From positions 974,274 through 1,038,273 of the forward strand of contig NW_006768782.1 of NCBI RefSeq assembly GCF_000204055.1: 64,000 nt of DNA. Reading direction: 5' to 3'. Positions 34,491 to 45,047 of the stretch are shown here, in pieces; positions within the stretch are counted from its first letter, which is position 1, and each line of letters opens with the position of its first letter. Origin of the DNA: Melampsora larici-populina 98AG31 (Eukaryota; Basidiomycota; Pucciniomycetes; Pucciniales; Melampsoraceae). Position numbers and translations under genes: made by a program. A model generated the notes under the pieces. It was given only the letters and a program-made list of their open reading frames with translations. It did no database searches and was not told the origin of the DNA.

Positions 34491-36292
34491 CCTAAGTTCC
34501 CAAGTCCTAGCGGAAGATGTGGACGGAATAGACCCAGATGAGCTTGCAAGTGACAATGAAAGCGAAGGAATCAGGCGGACAAACCTCGAGCCAAGAGGGA
34601 GATGGCCAGTCAAGGCAGAGTGCGAACTCAACATCGACGAGTGGGAAGCCTTGATGAGAGAATTCGAGATGATAGAAGAATGGGGAGATGTATTGGTCAG
34701 TCTAAGGGAAGGCTTTGATCAAGGGATCCCCGAGCATACTATAGAAGGCCTGCAATGGTTCACACCGCCCAACCAGAAATCAGCACTCCTGGTGAAAGAC
34801 AAGATAGAAGCGACAATAAAAAGAGAACACGCAGAAGGCAAACTATTTGGGCCGTTCACACACAAAGAAGTGGAGAAACACTTTGGCTTCTTTCGATCAA
34901 ACCCGATGGGGAGTGTTACAAACAACGATGGAACATTCAGAATGATAAGCAATCTGTCATATCCAAAGCACGGAACAGATATCCCCGTGAGTACATCGGA
35001 AAGGAGAGAGAAGAGACTAAGAGAAACGAAAGACTGACTCTTAAAATTAGTCCGTCAACTCTTTCGTAGACAAAGACGAGTTTATAACAACCTGGGACGA
35101 CTTCAAATTCCTAGCAAACTTCCTACGAAACACGGACAAGAAGTGGCAATTAGCGCTGTTCGACTGGCTTAAAGCCTATCGCCAAATACCAACCCACCCC
35201 TCGCAATGGAAATATCTCTTGATTCTGGATTTTCTGAATAGGCTCTGGGTGGACACAAGGGTCGGATTTGGAGGCGTCGCAGGTTGCGGAACCTTCGGAA
35301 GAGCCGCTGATGTTTGGAAGGAAATCATGCAGAAAGCCATCGGAATTCCAAAAATTTTTCGATGGGTCAATGATAACCTGATTGTGAAAGAACTAGGTTC
35401 ACCGATTCGAATGGAGTCAGTGCTCGAGTTGAGTTCATACATGGGTGTAAAGACGAATCTTACCAAATACTCCGATTTTGCCGACAAACAAAAATATCTC
35501 GGCTTTATATGGAATGGACGAGAGAAAACTGTTAGACTTCCAGTAGAAAAACTAGAAATGAGAATCAGACAAGTCCAAGCCTTACTTAATGGTGAGAAGT
35601 GGAAAAAGAAACCAGTGGAGAAACTCGTTGGCCAACTCTGTCATATCACCTACATTATGCCAGATATGAAATGCTACATGAAAGAACTGTATGGTTGGGA
35701 AGGAGCGTGGAGAAACAGCAAAGCAAGACGAGGAATCACAGAGTCAGTAAGAGACGACCTCGAGGAATGGCTTCAAGTACTCACCACTTTCGAACACATG
35801 CGCATCATACCTTACCTTGAACCAGAGGACATAAAGTGGGTCGGGGACGCCTCGACGTCTTACGGGATCGGTGTGCTGATAGGAGCACACTGGGCGAGGT
35901 TCAAGCTAATACCAGGTTGGGATGACGTCAGAGATGACGGCATCAAACGCAATATAGCATGGATGGAGACAGTCGCAGTTCGTTTAGGCCTCCTGGTAGT
36001 GCTGAAAATGAAAGAGTTCAAGGGGAAGTGTTTCATCGTATGGACCAATAATACAACGACTGAAGCGGCCATCCGAAACACCCGGTCTAAAGACCAAGCG
36101 GTGAATAATGAATGGAAAAGAATACAAAAATTATTAACCACCAACCACTGCTCGATAAAACAACACAGAGTTACCTCAGGCGACAACGACGCCGACGCGC
36201 TTTCGAGAGGTCTTGAGACCGACTTGAATCCCCACGACGAAGTCATTATCCAACTACCTGAAGACTTGTCGACCTTCCTAGAGCAAAAATGA
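34491..36292 (+). pseudogene. Reverse transcriptase-RNase H of the Ngaro-type element, catalytic residues lost
   Basis: Exons 34491-34986 and 35051-36292 are separated by a 64-nt intron (GTGAGT...TTAG) that joins DIP to SVNSFVDKDEF exactly in frame. RT blocks are GPFTHKEVEKHFGFFRSNP, FRMISNLSYPKH, ALFDWLKAYRQIP and GFGGVAGCGTFGRAADVW. The catalytic box reads RWVNDNLIV, where the family has a VDD-type pair, so the first Asp is Asn. RNase H has WVGDAS, WMETVAVRLG and TNNTTTEAAIRN, the last with Asn where the catalytic Asp of TDN is expected. Both are GAT to AAT after a C. The frame is otherwise open to a stop that overlaps the recombinase start. Confidence 0.82.
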
Positions 36293-37365
36293 ATGCAGAA
36301 AATCTAAAGAAAATAAACAACTTCATCAGCAATCAAGATGGCGTTGTAACACTAGATAAGAACCCAGTACAGAGGTTGATGATATTTGGAGGTAGTTGGT
36401 CCAAAGACACTCTGATCCAGTACAACTCGGCGATAACAAAATTTATGGTCTTTGGCGGACAAGAAGGAAAGGAAAGAAACCAAATCTTACCAGCAAGCGC
36501 AGACCTAGTCCTCGGATTCATCGAATGGGCCGCTCCCAAAATCGAAGGCGAACCACAAACGAATCATGAGATCAAACCCTCAACGATCGAAGCGTACCTT
36601 TCCGGCCTGAGGGCCTGGCACCTGTTCCACCGCCTGACTTTCCCGGATATAGATCAAAGAGAGATTAACTTGGCTATGAAGGCAGCCAAACTCCTAGACG
36701 CGAAAGGAGAGAATCGGCCTCAGAAGCGCCCTGTACAAATCCTACACCTAGCGAGCCTGCTGAAAAACTTACCGAGAAAGGACGGGGCAGCTGAACTAGC
36801 AGTTACAATAGCCCTAGTTGCATTCTGGGGAATGGCACGCATGGGAGAACTCACCACTTTACGAGACTCGAGAGTTATACTAATCGACGACGTGAAAATA
36901 TCTCCAGACGAGCAAATAATGTCCTTGGCACTGAGAGAAACCAAAACGGCGAAACCCGGAGAAGTGCAGTTCCTTAATTTGAGAAGACATCAATCGCTTC
37001 TATGCCCTGTCGCAGCAATCGAACGACTGTTGAAGAAACACGTAGAAAGTGGCTCATACGCAGATAATCCTCTCTTTACCTACGATCATGAAACAGGGAA
37101 CGGAGGAACAAGATTAACGAAAGGAGGAGTGATGTCAATCTTGAGGAACCTATGGAAGAAAGACGGATACGAGCAACTTACCGGCCATTCTTTCCGCGTA
37201 GGAGGCGCATCGTTCTTATGGAACGAAGGCCTTCCTCTACCTCAGATAATCGAAAAGGGACGTTGGAAGTCAAAAGCATACGAGAGATATTTGAGGAAAT
37301 TCACCGAAGACGAGATTGAGGTCAATAGGAGTTGGTTGGCAAAGATGGAATTAAAAAGAAAATAA
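36289..37365 (+). CDS. Tyrosine recombinase of the Ngaro-type element
   Basis: 358 residues, starting at an ATGA overlap with the RT stop, which suggests termination-reinitiation. The N-terminal core-binding domain is followed by the catalytic domain. Arg is at ~184 in GMARMGELTTL, HxxR at ~300-303 in GHSFRVGGAS, GRW at ~325, and the nucleophile Tyr at ~331 in YERYLRKF. All catalytic residues are intact, in contrast to the RT. It would integrate a circular DNA copy by site-specific-type recombination without target duplication. Confidence 0.9.
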   Translation: MNAENLKKINNFISNQDGVVTLDKNPVQRLMIFGGSWSKDTLIQYNSAITKFMVFGGQEGKERNQILPASADLVLGFIEWAAPKIEGEPQTNHEIKPSTIEAYLSGLRAWHLFHRLTFPDIDQREINLAMKAAKLLDAKGENRPQKRPVQILHLASLLKNLPRKDGAAELAVTIALVAFWGMARMGELTTLRDSRVILIDDVKISPDEQIMSLALRETKTAKPGEVQFLNLRRHQSLLCPVAAIERLLKKHVESGSYADNPLFTYDHETGNGGTRLTKGGVMSILRNLWKKDGYEQLTGHSFRVGGASFLWNEGLPLPQIIEKGRWKSKAYERYLRKFTEDEIEVNRSWLAKMELKRK

Positions 37366-39070
37366 AAGATCATTACAAGTTAAAGGTCAACCATGAATTT
37401 GTTTATCCTTATCATTTTCATATTAAAGGAGAACCATTGACTTGAACAAAACTAGACAAAATACCCCATTAGTGCCATTTTCAAGTTTTGCATGCTGTGT
37501 CAGGAACCATTTTGAGATCCATTTGCAGTTCCCTGCATCCGATTTCCCAATAATCTGCCAGCTACATCTCCTCTTCTGACTCTGATCGATCCAACTTTGC
37601 AATCCAATCCACAACTAGCCGACTTTCCTCAAGCATCCAATGTTGATCTTACGTATGTTTCTCACACGAATCTCCTAATTATTGCAATTTTCAAGTTTTG
37701 CACATGGGTCAGAAATCATTTCAAGATTCATTTGTGGTTTTCTTTATTCAAATTCCCAATCATCTGCTGGCTACTTTGCCTCTTTTGACCTCATCCGACA
37801 ATCATTTGCGAGTCAAACTACATTCCCCTAGCCGATTTTCCTGAAGCACCCAAATTGCTCCTACGTAGGTATATGTATCACACGAATCCCCTTATGTATC
37901 AAAGGATCCAATGCAAATCCTAGCTAAACATCATCCAAAATTCAACCGTAATCCCTGGCGGAATATATACGATTTTAAGATTCTATCATTCTCTGTGATG
38001 TATTCAAACATAATCAAATTAACCATCTCATTGACAAACTCAAGCAGATGATGTAGCTTCTAGGCTTCCATCAGTTCATCACTCGACAAATATTACTTTG
38101 GCTCTTGGTCCTCCACAAACGCACATAGAATCATTGCCTTTCATTCATGAAGATCTAGATAATGAAGAGTTGAGTTTGATTTTACTCTTCTATTTCAGAT
38201 GCAATATGATTTGACTAATCTGCATTTCATTCCATTACATACTTTCTTGATTTTTAGCGGATGAGCACTTGCTATTGCTGAAGAGACACAGCCTTTGTCA
38301 AATACCTCGATCAAGAACGTTAAGAACTCTTGATTATATAGGAACAAGATCAGATCAGTAAGTATATAGAAATAAATAAATGAAGCTTGGTCATAATCCA
38401 GATAGATTGATTATTTGATCTCATTTAAATCGCTCATGAATCACTAGCAGTCAATCAGTTTCCCCGATTCAAAACTTCACACTTGAGATCTTGTTAGATT
38501 GACTCAAAGGATTAGGATCAGATCTTCAAGTTTACTAATCCAATGAATTCAAAAAGTATCAGTGTCAAAAAGTAAGCTATTTTGAATTCATTCCTGTGAT
38601 TGATTTCTTCTATTTTCTCACAGAACCAACTCATCAAGCATTACATTGACATAATAACACCCATTGAATCTCTTTAACATTAATCAAATCAGAGCAAAAC
38701 AAAAGAATGGCTGATGTTCAAAAATCATCTTTTTCAATAGGATGTTAACATCAAATGGAAAGGATCAGGGTTGAGGTGGAATTGGGGTCCGGGATATGGG
38801 TGTGACTGGTATCAGATCAACTGCAGAGAGTAAGGCAGGAAGCAGAGAAGTCGAGTGTTGGTTTTGTTTTGATTGTTAGGTTATTGGGATTTGGTTCTTG
38901 TGTACTATACGATGACAATTAATAAAAACTGATGACCTCTTACCTTCGAACTCACCAATCCATTCTCGTCAACACCTCGCTACCCTTCAATCACATCGAG
39001 ATATCATCACAGCTTTAGCTCGACTCGGTGAGCTTCATACTACTTCTGTTTTTTGATATGATCAAAGAAT
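37366..39070. other. AT-rich stretch after the recombinase, containing a 2x tandem repeat
   Basis: The 3' untranslated region of the Ngaro-type element passes somewhere here into foreign sequence, probably the Helitron. The junction was not found. No coding region was recognised apart from possible upstream COG4 remnants near 38930-39000. Confidence 0.35.
37463..37888. repeat. Two diverged tandem copies of a ~213-bp unit
   Basis: 37463-37672 and 37676-37888 share ordered blocks: TTTTCAAGTTTTGCA, TTCCCAA.AATCTGC..GCTAC, GCCGA.TTTCCT.AAGCA.CCAA, TACGTA and CACACGAATC. No coding signal. Confidence 0.7.
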
Positions 39071-39077
39071 CTGAGTA

Positions 39078-39800
39078 TTGATCTCAATTGACTCAAGTGC
39101 TGTTTACCGATCAGAATCGACGGAATTCGAGCTTGATAGCTCTTTGGCCAACCTTCTCTCTTCACCCGAAAGACTAGAACAGCCACTCACACAGATAGCC
39201 GATCTTAGGCCATTGGTCTCTTCACTCGCTCAAGTTGCATCGACCCTTTATGAAGTGGTAACCAAACAGGCATCTGTAGCCGAAAGAATATGAAGCAAGG
39301 TTCGCATCCAGGACCTCGAACAGAGCAGGGTCAAGGAATGCATTAATCGGATTCAAGCTGTCACAGAACTTAAATACGCCTTAATCAATGTATTTCAAGC
39401 GATCGAGAAAGCTGATCGAGAAGCTGCTACACGACATGTCCAATGTGCCAATGGAATCACTCCAGAGATGATTCGTAGTCAATTCGCAGAAGCAGTGGTG
39501 GTAGGCGATCTTATATAGTCTTCTGGATTTCTTTACTGAGGACAAAACGAGTCTCATATGTTCATTTTGTCAGCCTCCGACCGATATTCCTGAACTACCT
39601 TGATCGCTTTAGATAACTTTACAAATCAATCAACTGGAATCTTCTTAAAGGCTTTCACTCAGGCTGCAAATTCAAAAGCTGAAGCTACTACACTCGATTC
39701 TTTGCACCCTTTCCATTCTTAGGGTCTAAAGCATCTGAGGCTGGTTTATCAGCTTACTCCGATTTTGTGCGACCTCAGCTGCATATCAGAATGTTGAAAA
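39078..39800 (+). pseudogene. COG4 (conserved oligomeric Golgi complex subunit 4) gene fragment
   Basis: One frame reads LANLLSSPERLEQPLTQIAD, SLAQVASTLYEVVTKQASVA, then ERI and a TGA. It continues SKVRIQDLEQSRVKEC, NRIQAVTELKYALINVFQAI and REAATRHVQCANGI. After an intron-like segment (GTAGGC...GTCAG) come AFTQAANSKAEA, then RFFAPFPFLGSKASEAGL and SAYSDFVRPQ. The order and motifs match the N-terminal third of COG4 (SSKVRQLD..., FFK.FPL.G...GL). The remainder of the gene is absent. It lies within the putative Helitron, so capture of a genomic fragment with its intron is likely. Confidence 0.8.
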
Positions 39801-42217
39801 ATATAATCGACTCTTACCAATTGCAACTTACCTTTTTTGGTCCTTCAAAATAAGGAGTTTAAATATCAGGATGATATGCAAGACAAGAAGGCTCATTGTG
39901 CCCGTAAGTCATTTTTCAAACACTTCATTTGCTTCTCAAGATTATATGATAGTATAGAAAATATTGATAAATCTTCGGGAATTCCAAACAATTGATCTCA
40001 ACATAGCTCTTAATTCCCCAATGAACAGACTACCTCCGATCAGTGCAATGCTCTCAGTGTGAGGGCCTTCAGATATTTAAACTGTTTTAAAATGTTTGTT
40101 GAGATCTCATTGAAATATCTTACTATACCACCCGAACTAGCTAATGTTCTTTTATGTAACAATGAACAAATCAAACTTCAATGCAACGGGTACAACAATG
40201 ATTCATCTTAAACTCAGTGATGATCAAGGACACTGTAAGTGTCTCCTGTTCGCTGGTCTATTCATGATTCTCTTCAATGTCATAAGAGATCATCACATTC
40301 AAGAATTCTAACAGTTGATTCGGCTCATTCTGTATGATCCGGATTTTCATTTCACAGGCTATGAAGCTCACAAGACGAATCCTAAAGAGAGCGGTTTTTA
40401 TCCATGTCTGAACTTGCCAGTTTATTACGAAGCTAAGTATCAGAAAAGGTAAACAAACAGTCTTCCATCGATCAAATTGATTCCTATTATCAAAAACTAA
40501 CTCATTTACAACAGAATTGGTTGATGAGAGATACAAAGGACAATCAGTTCATCTACCTTCGCCAGATCCTTACCTATTCTTTATTCATTCTGTTGATCAT
40601 TCGTTTTGATATATATCTTTTGAAGTCAGCCTCTCAAGTCTTATCAACCCAGCTTCAATCAAGAAGTTGAACCAAATTTCATCTTTATTGGTCGTGCGAG
40701 AGGTGTGTGGCAATCAGGTCGTGTTATACTATCATCGGTCTATTGGGCGTCTTCTCCTGTTTAAATCGCTCCTCAATCTCCACCTTCAAAATCGAATTGT
40801 ATTCAACAACAACAACATGCACTTCATCATCATCAAGATTGGTCAATTCAAATTCGATCACCTTTGTCTCAACTTCAAAGATCATTATCCACTTTTGGAC
40901 CAATCAACTTGATTCCAATATAAATGATTATAATATCACTCCAAGCAACCCTTAGATCTTCAACTACCTCTTTCGATAAACATCTAACACTCACTAGATC
41001 GACTTCAAGTTTCAATCGATCCCAAGCATTCTATTTGCGCTACATCCTAAACTTCATCTTAATCATCAAAACATCCTTCAAATCAACAACCTTCCTCTTT
41101 AGCTTCTTTAATTAAAAGCAGCAAGTCATATCTCTTTAGGCTTCTATACATCCCTTGTGCTGATTCACACCTCACTCTTTCAAACATGTAAACTCGTTGC
41201 CACTAGGACTCACCAACTCATCTCATCCATATCCTTATACTGAACTCCCCAATGTGTCTCATCTAAATTTGACCCACCCACAGCTTGGTTGATTCATTCT
41301 CTCGTGTTCAATTGAGGTCTTCTAATTTCTAACAAACAAGTATTATCATGTTTTTCATTCCATGGACTTTAAACAGGATACATGGCTTGGCATCTATTAT
41401 TTGATCTCAAATGGCTTTAAATCATGGCTTATTTAAAGATGGATTATTTAAACCAGCTAGATTGAATAGAAGGGGAAGAGGGATCTGGCTTTTAGTGTGC
41501 TTTATACTTTCAATGTTGTGGTCTATAAGTTGATTTTACATCTTGTGAATGTTCCTGTGAGTCTTTTTTTTCTTACACCTTTTAATTTTTTCAAGGTTGA
41601 CTGAACTATATGCAGTTCTTTTTTGTCTTTTATGTAAGGTAAAACTGTTTCATCAAGTTGTAAGCGCTACCATACCACTTTTGACATCATCTTATAAATC
41701 TTCTATTTTCATAAATTATATCCACTTCAAACTTTTTTATCACTCTTTATAGTAGTAGCAGGTGTAGGATTTTTGACTTATCATGATTATGGCTGGAGCA
41801 TTGAGGTTTGATATCAACTTTATTAGGTACTATTTTAGCTTCATCAAAATCAGTGATTACAATATTAATTTAAGTTGGAAGATTAGGATTAGATCCATTA
41901 GATTTATTATCAAGAATGTCTTAGCTCTTATACAATGTGTGATTTGGAATTATTGGACAGATGAAATGAATTCAGTTAGAGAATTTGATTCAAATCAAAT
42001 GGATAGTAATAAAGCTATTGTTTTGGCTATCAATGGAGAGATTGCGTTTGTTTTGAATGTAGTTGGTTTTACTGCTAATAAAAACCAAGTGCACTTGCTA
42101 TGGCAGTTACTGGTCAGCATTTCTTTACACCAATTTTCAACTTCAAAAGATGTGGACATTTCTTCTACATGATTCTATTTTCAAGTTAGAAAGTGGAGGA
42201 AAAGTTGGTCCATTCAT
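39801..42217. other. Unassigned interior of the putative Helitron
   Basis: AT-rich, only short frames. 40640-41110 has some coding-like composition (FIFIGRARGVWQSGRV near 40690), which could be another captured fragment, but I could not name it. Confidence 0.35.
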
Positions 42218-42389
42218 GGGATACAAAGTTAAAACTGGGAGTTTTTTCCCAGTTTCCCAGTTTTCAAAATACAGCCAAAAACGCAAACTGGGAAACTGGG
42301 AAACTGGGAGAACGTGGGAAAGTTCCAAACACAGCCAAAAACAAAAACTGGGAAACTGGGAAAAAATCCCAGATTTAACTTTGTATCCC
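42218..42389. mobile_element. 172-bp inverted-repeat (MITE-like) element
   Basis: It begins GGGATACAAAGTTAAAACTGG and ends with its near-perfect inverse, with ~45-bp terminal repeats. The centre holds repeated AAACTGGGAAACTGGGA blocks. The right end of a second copy lies at 1-96. No unambiguous target duplication was found and there is no coding sequence. Confidence 0.8.
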
Positions 42390-43198
42390 ACAATTGAAGC
42401 AAATATTGTTGTCCATTCAATCAGTAGGCACAAGAGGTGTTTGTTTTGATGTTATTATTCTGTCAATCTTATCACTCTATCTCCTTCAACATTGAGAAGA
42501 GCCAGAAAAGCAGACAGAATAAGGAACACAAATCATGAAGTAAATTCTGATTTTGATTGCAGAAGCGAGTTCCTCATGATTGCATCACCTAGATGGTCAC
42601 AAAAGGTTCACCTTACCTTCATGATGGTATTCTCCACAAGCTCAAAAGGTGATTGGAGTACTCCTTGAACATTAGTATCATGTCAATTTTATTCAATGAT
42701 TTTGACAAAGTAGATGACCCAGTGAAGATTGATTCAGAATACATGCTTGACGTGCATACACAATGTATGACTCCAAAATCAGTTGATCAAGATAATGAGT
42801 CTTATGATGAATGATTGAAATCAAAATTATTCACTTAAATGGTGGAGAGACGGCAAAAAAGGGAATCCAATGATCACCTGAGGTAAGTAAGACAAGGAGA
42901 TCTGACAAGTGCATTGCAAACACTTGTGATATCATCAGTGAGGACTCCACTGTATTGATGCAAGCACACCTATATTTTGTTTATAAGCCTCACCATTGGT
43001 GTTATTTTATAAAAAACTATCCTGGTATGTGTATCACTTCATGGCTGCTCCTATCACAGCAAAAAAAGGGTGTGTGGTGAATATGCACACCTGTTTCAAC
43101 TGAGAATCTGATTGGTTTTGTCATTCTAGAACAACCCATGAGCTGTCTACAACACCAAGTCAAAATGAAACTTGAGGCACTCTGATATTGAAACTTTT
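42390..43198. other. Unassigned interior of the putative Helitron
   Basis: No gene, RNA gene or terminal repeat recognised. Confidence 0.35.
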
Positions 43199-43253
43199 AG
43201 GGGCTTAGGGATTAGGCTTAGGTATTAGGTATTAGGGCTTAGTATTAGGACAA
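43199..43253. repeat. Interstitial telomere-like tract (TTAGG-rich strand)
   Basis: Irregular units TTAGGGG, TTAGGGATTAGG and TATTAGG, the reverse orientation of the tracts at 413-474 and 10585-10613. About 420 bp before the Helitron-like 3' end. Confidence 0.7.
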
Positions 43254-43672
43254 TGATATCATCACCCGGCTCCAAGGGTATGTGAGATCACCTCTGGTCA
43301 AAATCACCATCATTTCTCTCAATCATTGATCTTGCCACATTTGGCGCTCATGGGGAGCATGGTCTCCATACCCCACCCTGCCTTATCCCCTGCCTGTTGC
43401 TTGCTTCCAGCAGCCACAATCTAACAGTCCTCCCTCAGAATGTCCTGATTTTTCTACAGCTACCTTAGGCAAGCATTTTTTTACTTATGATATATGAAGT
43501 GATTTCCATGGGGTTAATAAATAGAGTCTGGTGAGTCATCATACTACTAATTTTTTATAAAACAAATTCCTGCCTGGGTGATGTTTGAGCCAGTATAGCC
43601 TACACATTATTTGCAGATGGACATCAGATGTGTCTTTTTAGGAGTGCGGCGCCCGCCGCCCAATATGGCTAG
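43254..43672 (+). mobile_element. Helitron-like 3' end
   Basis: The sequence ends GCGGC-GCCC-GCCGC (5-bp stem, 43646-43659), CCAATATGG, CTAG (43669-43672), with T next. This is a textbook Helitron 3' terminus, and it matches the minus-strand terminus at 233. The 5' end (TC after A) was not located; it should lie between 37366 and 39070. No Rep/helicase gene is present, so the element is non-autonomous. Confidence 0.6.
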
Positions 43673-43875
43673 TCTAAATTACATGAACATGCAATAGAAG
43701 TGTAATACACAATTAGAGTTTGCAGAGGAGCGAGAAGAACAATTAAAGTTTGCCCCACCAAATATGTAAGGGGGGAATACAGGGGAGTCAACATGCGTCC
43801 AGCTGTACAAGCCTTGAGGCACCTACGAGAAAAGGTCCTAGTGAGCTCGGGGCTCTCCAATGCCCCAAGGCAAGG

Positions 43876-44182
43876 TAGGCTAGGACTAACGCTCTCCGGT
43901 ACCCATTTTCAGGCACTTTACGCAGTCTAGAACTTGGAACGGACCGGTGGTCAGACCCACAGGGCTTCAGAAGAGGCCCTGGGGTAACCCCGGTACACTT
44001 CCAAGCTCGAGACACCCCCCCCACACTATTCTCAACTTAGGAAATCCTAGGTTAGGATAGCATAAGGCTGAGAACGGAGATATATGTAGTTAGCTTGTAT
44101 TACTAGATATATCTGAAATGAAGAGCTCGTGAACCTAACACTTACCCACATAGTAGAGATAGATATGAAGACACTTCCCCTA
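43876..44182 (+). repeat. B1 repeat of the Ngaro-type element
   Basis: Direct repeat of 44419-44724. The few differences include ACG/ATG and CCGC/CCAC transitions and one C-run length change. It directly abuts A2. Confidence 0.92.
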
Positions 44183-44403
44183 CGACGTGGTAAGGATTTC
44201 TATTGTCACTAAGGGGGGTAAGATTCGACTAGGTGCACCTGTAACTTTACACACACGACAAGTCAAGGGAGGCAAAGAGACAGAGAGGGGAGAGGAAAAA
44301 TTTCTCCTCCATCTCAAATATTCCTCTCCCGCACCTTTAGTCGAATAATTGAGCATTCACGCTCTTCAAGAAGGTTAAACATTCATAGTTTAACTTTTTC
44401 GCA
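44182..44403 (+). repeat. A2 repeat of the Ngaro-type element
   Basis: 222-bp direct repeat of A1. It carries TCG where A1 has TTG at one site, TTG where A1 has TCG at another, and complementary changes at three further sites. Confidence 0.92.
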
Positions 44404-44418
44404 CCCACCCACCTTCCC

Positions 44419-44724
44419 TAGGCTAGGACTAACGCTCTCCGGTACCCATTTTCAGGCACTTTACGCAGTCTAGAACTTGGAATGGACCGGTGGTCAGACC
44501 CGCAGGGCTTCAGAAGAGGCCCTGGGGTAACCCCGGTACACTTCCAAGCTCGAGACACCCCCCCACACTATTCTCAACTTAGGAAATCCTAGGTTAGGAT
44601 AGCATAAGGCTGAGAACGGAGATATATGTAGTTAGCTTGTATTACTAGATATATCTGAAATGAAGAGCTCGTGAACCTAACACTTACCCACATAGTAGAG
44701 ATAGATATGAAGACACTTCCCCTA
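44419..44724 (+). repeat. B2 repeat, right end of the Ngaro-type element
   Basis: It ends CACTTCCCCTA, after which Gypsy integrase sequence resumes (TCTGATACTATTG, minus-strand IVSD). Confidence 0.92.
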
Positions 44725-45047
44725 TCTGATACTATTGTCTTAGGCGCGCCGTGGAGTTTCCAGACGTTCGCTAACATCAGATTTGCTAACTCATTTGATG
44801 ACATCTCCGTCGTGCAGGCAATAAAGTGACTCATTTTTGTCAGTCGGTCAACGACGGTGAGGATGCAGTTCTTCCCTTGTGACAACGGTAAGTCAGTTAT
44901 TAAGTCATAACTTACGTCAGTCCATGGCCCCGCTGGTATAGGTAGCGGCTCCAGTGATCCAAACGGCGACATGCTTGATGGTTTGACTCTAATGCACGAG
45001 TCGCATCCGTCTACAAAACTGTTCACGTAAGTTTTCAGCGACTTCCA
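44725..45047 (-). pseudogene. Integrase N-terminal half of the Gypsy element
   Basis: It has the zinc-binding end FVDGCDSCIRVK, the catalytic-core start SYDLITDLPLSQG, VVDRLTKMSHFIAC and GAPKTIVSD. The frame then runs into the inserted Ngaro-type element. It continues the pol frame from RNase H across a TGA at 45048-45050. Confidence 0.9.

Larger units (their letters stand above)
31845..44724 (+). mobile_element. Ngaro-type tyrosine-recombinase retrotransposon inserted in the Gypsy integrase
   Basis: Split direct repeats are arranged A1 (31845-32066), ORFs, B1 (43876-44182), A2 (44182-44403), B2 (44419-44724). A1 and A2 are both 222 bp with six differences; B1 and B2 are ~306 bp. This layout with a Gag, RT/RNase H and tyrosine recombinase is diagnostic of the Ngaro group of the DIRS superfamily. 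There is no target duplication, as expected. Joining the flanks restores the Gypsy integrase frame (TIVSDR to PFGGKLSS). About 6.3 kb between the recombinase and B1 is foreign and includes a likely Helitron. Confidence 0.88.

Noticed and set aside
37463..37888. Repeated blocks that could suggest a CRISPR-like or satellite array
   Set aside because: Only two diverged units of ~213 bp, without short regular repeats or spacers, and the host is a eukaryote. Kept as a tandem duplication.
40258..40536. Minus-strand frame of 92 codons in the putative Helitron
   Set aside because: No recognisable domain or splice context, and its composition is like the surrounding AT-rich DNA.
43876..44724. Paired ~300-bp repeats as LTRs or rDNA-like sequence
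   Set aside because: They occur only at the right end, interleaved with the A repeat. This fits the B1/B2 arms of a Ngaro-type element, and no rRNA motif is present.
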